From Demequina sediminicola (lineage in GTDB: Bacteria; Actinomycetota; Actinomycetes; Actinomycetales; Demequinaceae): 64,000 nt of DNA. The stretch is from the NCBI RefSeq assembly GCF_000975055.1, contig NZ_BBRB01000002.1, positions 310,001 to 374,000 on the forward strand, read 5' to 3'. The notes under the pieces were generated by a model. That model worked only from the letters and a program-made list of their open reading frames with translations, ran no database searches and had not been told where the DNA came from. Positions 52,298 through 61,453 of this stretch are shown here, piece by piece. Position 1 is the first letter of the stretch. Every line of letters begins with the position of its first letter. The translations under genes and the position numbers were made by a program.

Positions 52298-53635
52298 ATG
52301 ACCTCATCTCCTTGGTCCCAGACCGTGGAGCGCGGTTCCGACGGTGCGCTATCTGTGGGTGGCCTTGACGTGCGCGACCTTGCTGCGGAGCACGGGACCC
52401 CTCTGTACGTTGTCGATGAGGCCGATTTCCGTGCCCGCGCATCGGCTTTCCGCGGCCATTTCTCGGCGGCATTCCAGCGTCACGGTGCCCAGATGGACGT
52501 GTTCTATGCGTCCAAGGCCTTCTTGTGTTCGCAGGTGGCCGGGTGGATGCATGAGGACGGGCTCAGCCTGGACGTGGCCTCGCTTGGTGAGCTGGAGGTC
52601 GCGTTGCGTGGCGGCATGCCCGCACACCGCATTGGCTTGCACGGCAACAACAAGCAGATTGACGAGTTGACACGGGCACTCGAGGTGGGGGTGGGCCGCA
52701 TCATTGTCGACTCCTTCACGGAGGTTGACGTTCTCAATGAGTTAGCGGGATCACTTGGATTGCAGGCTCCCGTCTTGGTGCGCGTCACTACCGGCGTACA
52801 TGCAGGCGGTCACGAGTACATCGCGACCAGCCACGAGGACCAAAAGTTTGGTCTCTCGCTTGCGACTGGCGCTGCACTGGAGGCACTGCACGCCTGTCAC
52901 GACGCCCCGCACCTCAATCTGCTCGGCATCCATACGCACATTGGAAGCCAGATCCTCTCGATCGACGCCTTCCGGGAGTCTGCTGATCGCATGTTGCGTC
53001 TGCGCGCGCAGTTCACGGCAGCTACGGGCGCGGATCTCCCTGAGGTTGACCTGGGTGGTGGCTACGCCATCGCCTACACCGAGGGCGCGGAATCCTTGGA
53101 TCCGGCCGATGCCGCGGTCGCCATTGCCGATGCGGTTGCCTCGGTGATGGAAGACCACGGCGGTACGTGGCCGCACTTCTCGATCGAACCCGGACGGGCA
53201 ATCGCGGGGCCGGCAGGCATGACGCTCTACAACGTTGGGGTCGTGAAGCAGGTGTCGCTCGACGAGGGCGGATCGCGCCAGTACGTGGCTGTCGATGGCG
53301 GCATGAGCGACAATCCGCGCACGATCATGTACGGCGCGGAGTACGCGGCAACGCTGGCCTCGCGGTCTTCGGAAGCTGAGCCGGCGCTGTCTCGTGTGGT
53401 CGGCAAACACTGTGAGTCGGGGGACATCGTCGTTCGCGATGTGGATCTGCCTGGAGATGTAGCACGCGGAGATCTGCTCGCTGTGGCAGCAACCGGCGCC
53501 TATGGGCGCTCGATGGCGTCAACGTACAACAACGCGCTGCGTCCAGCTGTGGTGGCAGTGCGCGATGGCCGCTCGCGAGTGCTCGTTCGCCGCGACACCA
53601 TCGCAGACTTGCTTGACTGGGACGTACCTGCCTGA
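52298..53635 (+). CDS. lysA: Diaminopimelate decarboxylase
   Basis: A 445-residue PLP-dependent enzyme that makes L-lysine from meso-diaminopimelate. The PLP Lys sits in VFYASKAFLC. Other hallmarks: LHGNNK, GIHTHIGSQI, VDLGGGYAIAY, SIEPGRAIAGPAG and GKHCESGDIV (active-site Cys region), then GAYGRSMASTYNNALRPA. ATG at 52298 is chosen; a TTG two codons upstream has a better SD distance (AAAGGA). It is the second gene after argS and leads toward the aspartate-family genes hom-thrC-thrB. Confidence 0.95.
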   Translation: MTSSPWSQTVERGSDGALSVGGLDVRDLAAEHGTPLYVVDEADFRARASAFRGHFSAAFQRHGAQMDVFYASKAFLCSQVAGWMHEDGLSLDVASLGELEVALRGGMPAHRIGLHGNNKQIDELTRALEVGVGRIIVDSFTEVDVLNELAGSLGLQAPVLVRVTTGVHAGGHEYIATSHEDQKFGLSLATGAALEALHACHDAPHLNLLGIHTHIGSQILSIDAFRESADRMLRLRAQFTAATGADLPEVDLGGGYAIAYTEGAESLDPADAAVAIADAVASVMEDHGGTWPHFSIEPGRAIAGPAGMTLYNVGVVKQVSLDEGGSRQYVAVDGGMSDNPRTIMYGAEYAATLASRSSEAEPALSRVVGKHCESGDIVVRDVDLPGDVARGDLLAVAATGAYGRSMASTYNNALRPAVVAVRDGRSRVLVRRDTIADLLDWDVPA

Positions 53636-53766
53636 CGCTGAGCGCCCGTTGCTTCACGCCTCACCCTCAGTCGGCGAGGTCATCTTGGGAAGATCTCAGA
53701 CATCCGTGGCGTTCACTGTGTTGACGGCGAAACTCCCTTCGTCGTTCCACAGGGAAGGAGAATGCG

Positions 53767-54000
53767 ATGACTGACTCCACGAACACCAGTAATTCCGTAG
53801 ATACCGACTCCCACGACAAGACCGAGGCGCTGAAGGATCTTGCTACCGAGGTTGAGCAAGAGCGCACCGAAGGAACGTCGTCCGTGTTACCTGATGACGA
53901 CACCCCCGAGGATGACGGCGACACTCGCGAGAACCACGAGAAGGACAAACTCATCGACAACGTGGTGATCCCGCCAGCCCCTCCGGGAATCCCAAGGTAA
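53767..54000 (+). CDS. Small acidic protein of unknown function
   Basis: A 77-residue, strongly acidic, Asp/Glu/Ser/Thr-rich and probably disordered protein (DDDTPEDDGDTREN) ending VVIPPAPPGIPR. It has a good SD (GGAAGGAG, seven bases before the ATG), which is the main support for it being real. No family recognised. Confidence 0.55.
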   Translation: MTDSTNTSNSVDTDSHDKTEALKDLATEVEQERTEGTSSVLPDDDTPEDDGDTRENHEKDKLIDNVVIPPAPPGIPR

Positions 54001-54030
54001 CTAGCAATTTTCTGAGCAACCGTCTGTCGC

Positions 54031-54060
54031 CGCGCTAGGTCGTGTCGCGCTAGGTCGTGC
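54031..54060. repeat. 15-bp tandem duplication
   Basis: CGCGCTAGGTCGTGT and CGCGCTAGGTCGTGC are adjacent (54031 and 54046), followed by a third partial CGCGCC. It lies between the small acidic protein and the phosphatase gene, in a 96-base spacer. Confidence 0.85.
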
Positions 54061-54096
54061 CGCGCCAGTCCGGCGGGGAGGGTCTCGCGGCTCGAT

Positions 54097-54651
54097 TTAT
54101 CGGTCCGCGAGACCGCCCCACGCAGTCAGTTCCTCGAGGTCATCGACGATCTCGTCCATGACGCGATCGAACATGTCCTGGTCTCCGCCATACGGGTCGT
54201 CGAGACTCTCCAGCGGCACTGGCGCATCGAGCCGGACGGCATCCAGAGTAAACGCCGTGCTCTCCAGGCGCGTTTGAGGCGTGGCCCCCACCGGGGCATC
54301 GGCCTGGCGGGAGAGTGCGACAGCCTCCTTGAGCCCAAAGACGTGCGGTGCTCGCTCACCCCACTCGCGCTCGGCCCACCGTGCATGCTGTTGCGTGGCG
54401 ACCAGCACAAGGTCGGACTCGGCCAGCGTGGCGTAATCCAACTGGGCTGGCCGGTGGTGCCCGATGGTGATGCCGTGCCGGACCGCCGCGTTGAGCATGG
54501 GGAGCGGGACTTCCATACCGATTTCCGCGTAGATTCCAGCGCTGGTGACCTCAGCAGAAGGTCCCCAAAGATTCTGGGCGACGTACTCCATGGCAGGTGA
54601 GCGGCAAATGTTGCCGGTGCACACCATCGTGACGCGGGGTGTTGAGTTCAT
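54097..54651 (-). CDS. Low-molecular-weight protein tyrosine phosphatase
   Basis: A 184-residue LMW-PTP family protein. The P-loop VCTGNICRSP (Cys11 to Arg17, C-x5-R-S) sits at the N-terminus and the general acid in the DDPYGG loop near residue 159. Both are intact, so it should dephosphorylate phosphotyrosine on proteins, or arsenate if ArsC-like; the Etp/Wzb-like sequence and DPYGG favour the first. No obvious partner kinase lies nearby. It is convergent with the small acidic gene and divergent from hom. Start ATG is the first in frame; SD weak. Confidence 0.88.
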   Translation of the reverse strand: MNSTPRVTMVCTGNICRSPAMEYVAQNLWGPSAEVTSAGIYAEIGMEVPLPMLNAAVRHGITIGHHRPAQLDYATLAESDLVLVATQQHARWAEREWGERAPHVFGLKEAVALSRQADAPVGATPQTRLESTAFTLDAVRLDAPVPLESLDDPYGGDQDMFDRVMDEIVDDLEELTAWGGLADR

Positions 54652-54814
54652 GGCTCTTCACCCTAGAACACGACCCCAGCGCTACGCCAGGAGGCGAGAA
54701 TCGCCAAGCCAGCATCGTCCGGGCTTCCCGCGCTAGTTCTCGCCATGGCTACGTCCGACTGCGGGGCGCCGTGTCGTGAGAACCGGCCGATGCTGGGAAG
54801 GGCGAGGCCTCCGA

Positions 54815-54830
54815 TAGAGTGTTCGCCGTG
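54815..54830 (+). promoter_or_regulatory. -10 element for leaderless hom transcript
   Basis: TAGAGT at 54815-54820 followed by seven bases and GTG at 54828. No SD precedes this GTG, consistent with a leaderless start. Confidence 0.6.
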
Positions 54831-56114
54831 TCAACTTCCAGTAGCCCCGTGAAGATCGCCATCCTCGGATGTGGGACCGTCGGCACCCAAGTGGTGCGTG
54901 TCCTGACCGAGCAGCAGACCGACCTCAGCGCCCGCGTGGGTGCAGATGTTGAGATCGCTGGCGTGTACGTCCGCGACACGTCTGTGACACGTGACCCTGT
55001 GGTCCCCACGGACGTTCTCACCAGCGACGTCGATGCCCTGATTGAAAGGGCCGATGTGGTGGTGGAGTTGATGGGGGGCCTGGAGCCCGCGCGCACCATG
55101 ATCCTGCAGGCGCTGAACGCAGGCAAGGGTGTGGTGACCGCGAACAAGGCGCTCCTCGCGACGCATGGCGCGGAACTCTACGAAGCCGCTGACGCCTCGG
55201 GTGCTGATCTGTACTTTGAGGCGGCTGTGGCGGGCGCGATCCCGCTCGTGCGCCCCGTGCGGGAGTCTCTCGCCGGTGACACGGTGACTCGGATCCTGGG
55301 CATTGTGAATGGCACCACCAACTATGTGTTGGATGAGATGACGACGAAGGGCCTCGACTACGGCGAGGTGGTCGCGGAGGCTCAGCGCCTTGGATACGCG
55401 GAAGCGGACCCCACGGCGGATGTGGGCGGCCATGACGCTGCCGCGAAGGCCGCGATCCTGGCTTCGCTGGCGTTCCATCAGCGGGTGTCTCTCGACGACG
55501 TTTACTGCGAAGGCATCACCGAGATTACGGCTGCAGACATTGAAGCCGCAGCAGAAACCGGGCACGTCATCAAGTTGCTGGCCATCGCGGAGCAGACGTC
55601 TGAAGGTGTCTCAGCGCGCGTTTACCCCGCTCTGGTGCCCAACGCTCACCCCCTCGCCTCCGTGCGCGGCGCATTCAACGCTGTCTTCATCGAGGCTGAA
55701 GCCGCAGGGGAACTCATGTTCTATGGCCAGGGCGCCGGTGGTGCCCCCACCGCATCGGCTGTCATGGGAGACATCGTGTCTGTCGCACGCCATGCGGCCG
55801 GAGGCGGACACGGACCGCGCGAGTCCAATTACGCCAAGCATCCGCTGCTGCCCATCGGTGGGGCACAGACTCGCTACGCCATCCGTATGAGCGTTCACGA
55901 CAAGCCTGGTGTGCTGGCACGCGTGGCAGACGCGTTCGCACGCAATGGAGTCGGCATCGGCTCTGTCCTGCAGGTGCCCGATGCTGAACTCGCGTCGCTC
56001 ATCATCTCGACCCACCGCGCCAGCGAGGCATCGCTGAGCGCCACCGTGGCCGAGGTCCGCGAGATGGACTCCGTAGGAGAAGTGCTGTCAGTCCTGAGGA
56101 TTGAGGGAGAGTAA
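54828..56114 (+). CDS. hom: Homoserine dehydrogenase
   Basis: A 428-residue enzyme that reduces aspartate semialdehyde to homoserine in threonine/methionine synthesis. N-terminal Rossmann loop [12 protein letters not shown], the dimer/substrate part [49 protein letters not shown], and [16 protein letters not shown], with the catalytic Lys and Asp in [23 protein letters not shown]. The C-terminus (about 350-428) is an ACT domain ([25 protein letters not shown]), so threonine feedback is likely. GTG at 54828 is chosen with its -10. Its stop overlaps thrC (TAATG). Confidence 0.96.
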   Translation: MSTSSSPVKIAILGCGTVGTQVVRVLTEQQTDLSARVGADVEIAGVYVRDTSVTRDPVVPTDVLTSDVDALIERADVVVELMGGLEPARTMILQALNAGKGVVTANKALLATHGAELYEAADASGADLYFEAAVAGAIPLVRPVRESLAGDTVTRILGIVNGTTNYVLDEMTTKGLDYGEVVAEAQRLGYAEADPTADVGGHDAAAKAAILASLAFHQRVSLDDVYCEGITEITAADIEAAAETGHVIKLLAIAEQTSEGVSARVYPALVPNAHPLASVRGAFNAVFIEAEAAGELMFYGQGAGGAPTASAVMGDIVSVARHAAGGGHGPRESNYAKHPLLPIGGAQTRYAIRMSVHDKPGVLARVADAFARNGVGIGSVLQVPDAELASLIISTHRASEASLSATVAEVREMDSVGEVLSVLRIEGE

Positions 56115-57172
56115 TGGCTCACGTGTGGCGCGGTGCTGTCCGCGAATACCTGGATCGAATGCCTTTCGATGAGGGAGACCAGATCGTTTCTCTGGGCGAG
56201 GGAGGCACCCCGCTGATCTACGCCAAGTCCATCTCGGAAGAGGTAGGCGCCAGGGTGTACGTCAAGTACGAGGGAATGAATCCCACCGGCTCCTTCAAGG
56301 ACCGTGGCATGACCTCAGCAATGACCCAGGTCGTCAAGGACGGCGACCACACGGTCGTGTGTGCGTCTACAGGCAACACCTCGGCATCGGCCGCTGCCTA
56401 CGCCGCTCACGCAGGCCTCAACTGCGTAGTCATGATTCCCGAGGGCAAGATCGCTGCAGGCAAAATGGCGCAGGCCATCGTGCACGGCGCCAAGCTGGTC
56501 CAGGTGGATGGCAACTTCGACGAGTGCCTTGACATTGTGCGCTCGCTGTCGGAGGACTACCCCGTGGCACTCGTGAACTCCGTGAACCCGTACCGCTTGC
56601 AGGGCCAAAAGACCGCTGCGTTCGAGATCGTTGACCAACTCGGCGACGCTCCAGATATTCACATGCTGCCGGTCGGCAACGCAGGCAACATCTCCGCATA
56701 CTGGATGGGTTTCCAGGAGTACGCGGAGGCCGGCGTGGCGACTCGCACCCCGCGCATCTGGGGCGTGCAAGCGGAAGGCGCCGCACCGTTCGTGCACGGT
56801 GGTCCCATCAAGGATCCAGAGACGGTTGCCACCGCAATCCGTATCGGCAAGCCGGCCTCATGGGACAAGGCCATTGCTGCTCGTGACGAATCGGGCGGCT
56901 GGATTCGCGCCGTGTCCGACGTGCAGATCCTCAACGCTCAGGCCCGCCTTGCCGCGGACGTCGGCGTCTTTGTCGAGCCAGCTTCCGCCGCTCCCATCGC
57001 GGGGCTTCTTGCAGCATCGGCCCTTGGCGAAGTGCCAGAGGGCGCGACCATCACCTGCACCGTGACCGGCAACGGACTCAAGGACACCGCGACTGCCCTT
57101 CAAGGTCGCGAGGTCAACCCCGAAGTTATCCCTGTGGACGTGGCCGCCGCCGCGAAGGCATTGGGGCTGTAG
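56114..57172 (+). CDS. thrC: Threonine synthase
   Basis: A 352-residue PLP enzyme that converts O-phosphohomoserine to threonine. The PLP Lys is in [15 protein letters not shown], with [37 protein letters not shown] and the C-terminal [14 protein letters not shown]. Typical length for the short actinobacterial type. The ATG has GAGGGAG upstream and overlaps the hom stop. thrB follows two bases after its stop. Confidence 0.96.
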   Translation: MAHVWRGAVREYLDRMPFDEGDQIVSLGEGGTPLIYAKSISEEVGARVYVKYEGMNPTGSFKDRGMTSAMTQVVKDGDHTVVCASTGNTSASAAAYAAHAGLNCVVMIPEGKIAAGKMAQAIVHGAKLVQVDGNFDECLDIVRSLSEDYPVALVNSVNPYRLQGQKTAAFEIVDQLGDAPDIHMLPVGNAGNISAYWMGFQEYAEAGVATRTPRIWGVQAEGAAPFVHGGPIKDPETVATAIRIGKPASWDKAIAARDESGGWIRAVSDVQILNAQARLAADVGVFVEPASAAPIAGLLAASALGEVPEGATITCTVTGNGLKDTATALQGREVNPEVIPVDVAAAAKALGL

Positions 57173-57174
57173 CA

Positions 57175-58101
57175 ATGCGGGTGGGCGCAGATCATGTGCT
57201 GGTGACAGTTCCCGCGACGGCAGGCAATCTGGGCCCTGGCTTCGACGCGATGGGTCTGGCGCTTGGAGTCTCCGACGAGATCGAAGTGAGAGCAGTCGCC
57301 GCCAACGGCGTCACATTGAACATCGAAGGAGAGGGCGCAGATACGCTCCCGCGTGACGAGTCGCACCTCGTCGTACGCGCACTGCGCGCCGCCCTGGACC
57401 ATGTCGGCGCGTCGCAGGTCGGGCTTGAAATCACTGCTCGCAACCGCATCCCTCACGGCCGAGGGTTGGGGTCATCGGCTGCGGCCGTGGTCGCCGGAAT
57501 CTCGGCAGCACGCGGCTTGATCGCGGAGCCGGAAGCGATCTCTCGCGAGGTCGCACTGCAGATTGCGACGTCATTCGAAGGCCACCCCGACAACGCCGCA
57601 CCTGCCATTTGGGGCGGCGTGACGGTGGCTTGGATGGAAGGCCCCCTTCCACACGCCATCGCCGTCGAGATGGCCGACGGCCTTGAGACTGCCGTACTGG
57701 TGCCCGGTTCCACGCTCCCCACGTCGCAGGCGCGCGCCGTCTTGCCGGCCAAGGTGCCGCACGCTGACGCAGCCTTCAACGCTGGGCGCTCCGCATTGCT
57801 CGTTGCTGCGCTCGCGGGTCAGACCGATTACCTCTTCGCGGCCACCGAGGACCGTCTCCACCAGGACTACCGTGCGGAAGCCATGCCTGCCGCCATGTCG
57901 ATGTTGACGTACCTTCGTGAAAAGGGCCTGGCTGCCGTCGTCTCGGGAGCCGGGCCCTCTGTCTTGGTGATTGGCCGTGATCTTCACTCGGTTGATCTCG
58001 AGGACGGCATGCCGCAATGGGCCCGCGGAATTGGTGGCGAGAACTGGCGCGTGGTGCATTCGGGTGAGCCAGTTGCCGGTGCCACAGTGCACAGGTTGTA
58101 G
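57175..58101 (+). CDS. thrB: Homoserine kinase
   Basis: A 308-residue GHMP kinase that phosphorylates homoserine. GHMP motif 1 VPATAGNLGPGFDAMGLAL at the N-terminus, the phosphate loop IPHGRGLGSSAAAVVAGISAAR and the C-terminal VVSGAGPSVLV motif are all present. It closes the hom-thrC-thrB run, the standard actinobacterial threonine operon. Spacing to thrC is two bases. Confidence 0.96.
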   Translation: MRVGADHVLVTVPATAGNLGPGFDAMGLALGVSDEIEVRAVAANGVTLNIEGEGADTLPRDESHLVVRALRAALDHVGASQVGLEITARNRIPHGRGLGSSAAAVVAGISAARGLIAEPEAISREVALQIATSFEGHPDNAAPAIWGGVTVAWMEGPLPHAIAVEMADGLETAVLVPGSTLPTSQARAVLPAKVPHADAAFNAGRSALLVAALAGQTDYLFAATEDRLHQDYRAEAMPAAMSMLTYLREKGLAAVVSGAGPSVLVIGRDLHSVDLEDGMPQWARGIGGENWRVVHSGEPVAGATVHRL

Positions 58102-58182
58102 CTGCTCGCCACACCTCTGTGAGGTGGTCGCCTCATGGCGAGAAGCCAGTACGATTGACCCAACACGCAAAGGTGCGAAGGG

Positions 58183-58878
58183 ATGACGATGAGCAGGAAG
58201 TGCCTGGTTGTCCGCGGCGGCTGGTCCGGACACCACCCAGTAGCGTCAACCGAGATGTATATGCCGGTGCTGGAGCAGTTGGGGTTCGGCGTCGACGTTG
58301 AGGACACCCCCGAGATCTACTCGGATGCAGAGGCCATGGGTCGATATGACCTGATCGTCCAAGCCGTCACCATGGGCAGTGCCACCGTGGACGAGATCGA
58401 GGGCCTGCGCGAGGCCGTCGCAGCGGGTGCCGGGCTTGCCGGCTGGCACGGCGGAATCATTGATTCGTTCCGCAATTCGACGGGCTATCTTCAGCTCGTC
58501 GGGGCTCAGTTCGCCGCCCATCCGGATGCCGGAAAAAACCGTGGACGCACCGACCTTGAGCCCTACCGCGACTACACCGTGCGTGTGACCGATGCAGGGC
58601 GAGAGCACCCGATTACTGACGCACTGAGCGACTTCGACATCACGACCGAGCAGTACTGGGTTCTGACAGATTCGCACAACCGCGTGCTGTTGGAGTGCAC
58701 CCTTGAGTCCGACGACGGCGACGAATGGAACGAGTCGATGGTGATGCCGGTTGCCTGGACCCGTCAGTGGGGCGCCGGACGCATCTTCGCCACAACTCTG
58801 GGGCACACCCTTGACGTTCTGGAGCGCCCAGAGGTCTCCGGCATGATTCGCCGGGGCTTCGACTGGGCGAGCCGCTAA
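58183..58878 (+). CDS. ThuA-like protein
   Basis: A 231-residue ThuA-like (class I glutamine amidotransferase-like fold) protein. It has VVRGGWSGHHPVASTEMYMPVLEQLGFGVD, YDLIVQAVTMGSATVDEIEGLREAVAAGAGLAGWHGGIIDSFRNSTGY, EHPITDALSDFDITTEQYWVLTDSHNRVL and the closing MPVAWTRQWGAGRIFATTLGH. ThuA proteins take part in trehalose or other disaccharide utilisation, function not well defined. Start 58183 (AAAGGTG upstream) or ATG at 58189. No sugar genes are directly beside it. Confidence 0.88.
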   Translation: MTMSRKCLVVRGGWSGHHPVASTEMYMPVLEQLGFGVDVEDTPEIYSDAEAMGRYDLIVQAVTMGSATVDEIEGLREAVAAGAGLAGWHGGIIDSFRNSTGYLQLVGAQFAAHPDAGKNRGRTDLEPYRDYTVRVTDAGREHPITDALSDFDITTEQYWVLTDSHNRVLLECTLESDDGDEWNESMVMPVAWTRQWGAGRIFATTLGHTLDVLERPEVSGMIRRGFDWASR

Positions 58879-58903
58879 GGCGGCGCTCGGTAGGGTCAGT
58901 GCC

Positions 58904-59497
58904 ATGAGTATTCGTGTTGCCACCGACGCTGACCGTGACGCCATCGCGCGGATCTGCCGCCTGACCGGCGCAGCCGGTCAAGACGCGACGGGCGTGTACG
59001 GCGACGACACGGTCCTCGCCGATGTTTATGCGACTCCGTACCTTGACGGTCCGGATTGCTTTGCGTTGGTGTGGGATCAAGGCCATGGGGCGGTGGGCTA
59101 TTGCGTGGGAACGATGGACACGGAGGCGTTCCAAGCGTGGTTCAGCGATACCTGGTGGCCATCGGTCGCGAGCACTCACGCCATCGTGACCGAAGGCGAT
59201 GAGCGACTGCTCCGGGCCGCCACGGACCGTTCCAGGATGCTGACACCGCTCACGGGGGAGTACCCCGCGCATGTGCACATTGACTTGCTTCCGGAAGCTC
59301 AAGGTCGTGGCGCCGGGCGAGCCCTCATCGAGGCAGCCGTGGATCTTCTCCGGTCGCATGGCGTCTCTGGCATCCACCTGGGCGTTGATCCCGCCAACGA
59401 AGGCGCATTGGCGTTCTATCCCAAGGTGGGTTTCTCGGTAGTGCCTGATTCTGGTGGTGCGATGTTTACGCGCGCGACCGAGGCATCGGCCGTCTAA
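58904..59497 (+). CDS. GNAT family N-acetyltransferase
   Basis: A 197-residue acetyltransferase. The acetyl-CoA loop is IDLLPEAQGRGAGRALIEAAVDLLRSHG (Q-x-R-G-x-G), followed by GIHLGVDPANEGALAFYPKVGFSV, a clear GNAT motif B. The N-terminal part (MSIRVATDADRDAIARICRLTGAAG) is also typical. TAGGGT at 58891-58896 seven bases before the ATG suggests a leaderless start. Substrate unknown. Confidence 0.88.
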   Translation: MSIRVATDADRDAIARICRLTGAAGQDATGVYGDDTVLADVYATPYLDGPDCFALVWDQGHGAVGYCVGTMDTEAFQAWFSDTWWPSVASTHAIVTEGDERLLRAATDRSRMLTPLTGEYPAHVHIDLLPEAQGRGAGRALIEAAVDLLRSHGVSGIHLGVDPANEGALAFYPKVGFSVVPDSGGAMFTRATEASAV

Positions 59498-59627
59498 CTC
59501 TGCGAGTTTCCTCCTTCGAGGAATTCCGGCACGTCTACGTCGGTTCTTCTGAAACAAACGTGCACCAGTGCATCGTATTAAGGTGAGACGGTGACGATGC
59601 TTGCCGCGAGCGAGCCGCACGTCCCGT

Positions 59628-59645
59628 GGACGTCGTGCGACGTCC
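59628..59645. promoter_or_regulatory. Perfect inverted repeat upstream of ABC exporter
   Basis: GGACGTCG-TG-CGACGTCC, a perfect 8-bp arm palindrome ending 20 bases before the exporter start. It could be an operator or a 5' leader hairpin. A weaker TGCAC-CA-GTGCA palindrome lies at 59561-59572, upstream of a TATTAA-type -10. Confidence 0.6.
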
Positions 59646-59665
59646 CCGAGTTGTGAGGAGAGCAG

Positions 59666-61453
59666 ATGACAGCGGTGGCTGAACGCGCCGAGACCAGTAC
59701 CACTCAGCACCGCGAGGGAACGCTCTGGGGTCTCCTTGTCGCCTCAGTCAAGCCGTACTGGCGTCCGCTCCTGGGAGTGGTGCTGTTCCAACTTGGTTCA
59801 TCGATAGCCAACCTGTACCTTCCGAGCCTGAATGCAGACATCATCGACAACGGCGTCGTCACCGGTGACGTCCCATACATCTGGAACGTCGGCGGCATCA
59901 TGCTCGCCCTCTCGTTCTTGCAAATCGCGTGCTCCATCACCGCCGTCTACTTTGGCGCCAAGGTCGCGATGGCCGTCGGGCGCGATCTGCGAGGCCAGAT
60001 CTTCGCGCGGGTCGGGAGCTACTCCGAGAACGAAGTCCAGCTCTTTGGCGCTCCCAGCCTGATCACTCGCTCCACGAACGACGTCCAGCAAGTCCAGATG
60101 CTGGTGCTCATGAGCTGCACGTTGCTCGTGACGGCGCCATTCATGGCCATCGGCGGAATGTTCATGGCGCTCCACCAGGACGTCGCGCTCGCCTGGATTC
60201 TGGTGGTGGCGATCCCCGTGCTTCTGATCGCCGTCATCCTGATCATTTGGCGCATGGTTCCGCACTTCCAGCGCATGCAAAAGCGCATCGATGCGATCAA
60301 CCGCGTGATGCGTGAGCAACTCACCGGAATCCGCGTGGTGCGCGCCTTCGTTCGCGAGCCACAGGAACGGGAGCGTTTCGCGGACGCCAACGCCGCGGTG
60401 ACCGAGTCCGCCTATAAAGCAGGTCGCTTGATGGCGTCGATGTTCCCGATTGTCATGCTCGTGATGAACATCTCTTCCGTTGCCGTGCTGTGGTTCGGTG
60501 CGGAGCGAGTCGACAACGGGCAAATGGAAGTGGGCGCATTGACCGCCTTCCTGACCTACATTGTGCAAATCCTGATGGCTGTGATGATGGCCACGTTCCT
60601 GTTTGTGATGATTCCTCGCGCCTCTGTTTCCGCGGACCGCATCAGTGAGGTGCTGGCCACGGAGACATCCGTACATCTGGCGAGCAATCCGCGTGCCGAT
60701 GTCGGCAACACGGGAGTGGTGGAGTTTGATGATGTCACCTTCGCCTACCCAGGTGCTGAAGAGCCGGTGCTGAAGAACGTCAGCTTCACTGCCACGCCGG
60801 GTACCACGACAGCGATCATCGGATCTACTGGAGCCGGCAAGTCAACGCTTGTAGGCCTAGTGCCACGTCTCTACGACGCGACATCAGGCGCTGTGCGCGT
60901 CGACGGGGTAGATGTGCGGGACACCGTTCTCGAGGCACTGTGGAAGCGCATGGGCCTGGTGCCACAACGCCCGTACCTGTTCTCCGGCACGGTCGCATCC
61001 AATCTGCGCTACGGCGCCGAGGACGCGACCGACGAGGAACTTTGGGAAGCACTGACCGTGGCTCAAGGTGACGAGTTTGTCCGTGCCATGCCGGACGGTC
61101 TCGAGACTGCAGTGGCTCAGGGCGGCACCACGGTGTCGGGCGGCCAGCGCCAGCGTCTCTCGATCGCGCGCGCTCTGGTGCGCAAGCCGCAGATCCTCAT
61201 GTTTGACGACTCGTTTAGCGCCCTTGACACCGCAACCGATGCGCGACTTCGCGCTGCGCTCGAACGTGCTGCCTCGGATGCCACTGTCATCGTGGTGGCA
61301 CAGCGAGTCTCGTCGATCGTGGACGCAGACCAGATTCTGGTGCTCGAAGACGGCGAGGTCGTCGCCCGCGGCACTCACGACGAACTCCTTGTCAGTTCGG
61401 AGACCTACCAAGAAATTGTCAGTACCCAGTTGCGAGCGGAGGAGGCATCGTGA
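59666..61453 (+). CDS. Heterodimeric ABC exporter, subunit 1 (degenerate ATP site)
   Basis: A 595-residue half-transporter: six membrane helices (about 30-320) then a nucleotide-binding domain. Walker A GSTGAGKST (about 388) and signature VSGGQRQRLSIARAL are canonical. However, Walker B reads LMFDDSFSALD, with Asp in place of the catalytic Glu, and the switch is VVVAQRVSSI, with Gln in place of His. This is the pattern of the degenerate member of TM287/288-like heterodimers. ATG has GAGGAG upstream. The stop overlaps the second subunit gene (GTGA). Exports drugs, peptides or lipids; substrate unknown. Confidence 0.92.
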   Translation: MTAVAERAETSTTQHREGTLWGLLVASVKPYWRPLLGVVLFQLGSSIANLYLPSLNADIIDNGVVTGDVPYIWNVGGIMLALSFLQIACSITAVYFGAKVAMAVGRDLRGQIFARVGSYSENEVQLFGAPSLITRSTNDVQQVQMLVLMSCTLLVTAPFMAIGGMFMALHQDVALAWILVVAIPVLLIAVILIIWRMVPHFQRMQKRIDAINRVMREQLTGIRVVRAFVREPQERERFADANAAVTESAYKAGRLMASMFPIVMLVMNISSVAVLWFGAERVDNGQMEVGALTAFLTYIVQILMAVMMATFLFVMIPRASVSADRISEVLATETSVHLASNPRADVGNTGVVEFDDVTFAYPGAEEPVLKNVSFTATPGTTTAIIGSTGAGKSTLVGLVPRLYDATSGAVRVDGVDVRDTVLEALWKRMGLVPQRPYLFSGTVASNLRYGAEDATDEELWEALTVAQGDEFVRAMPDGLETAVAQGGTTVSGGQRQRLSIARALVRKPQILMFDDSFSALDTATDARLRAALERAASDATVIVVAQRVSSIVDADQILVLEDGEVVARGTHDELLVSSETYQEIVSTQLRAEEAS

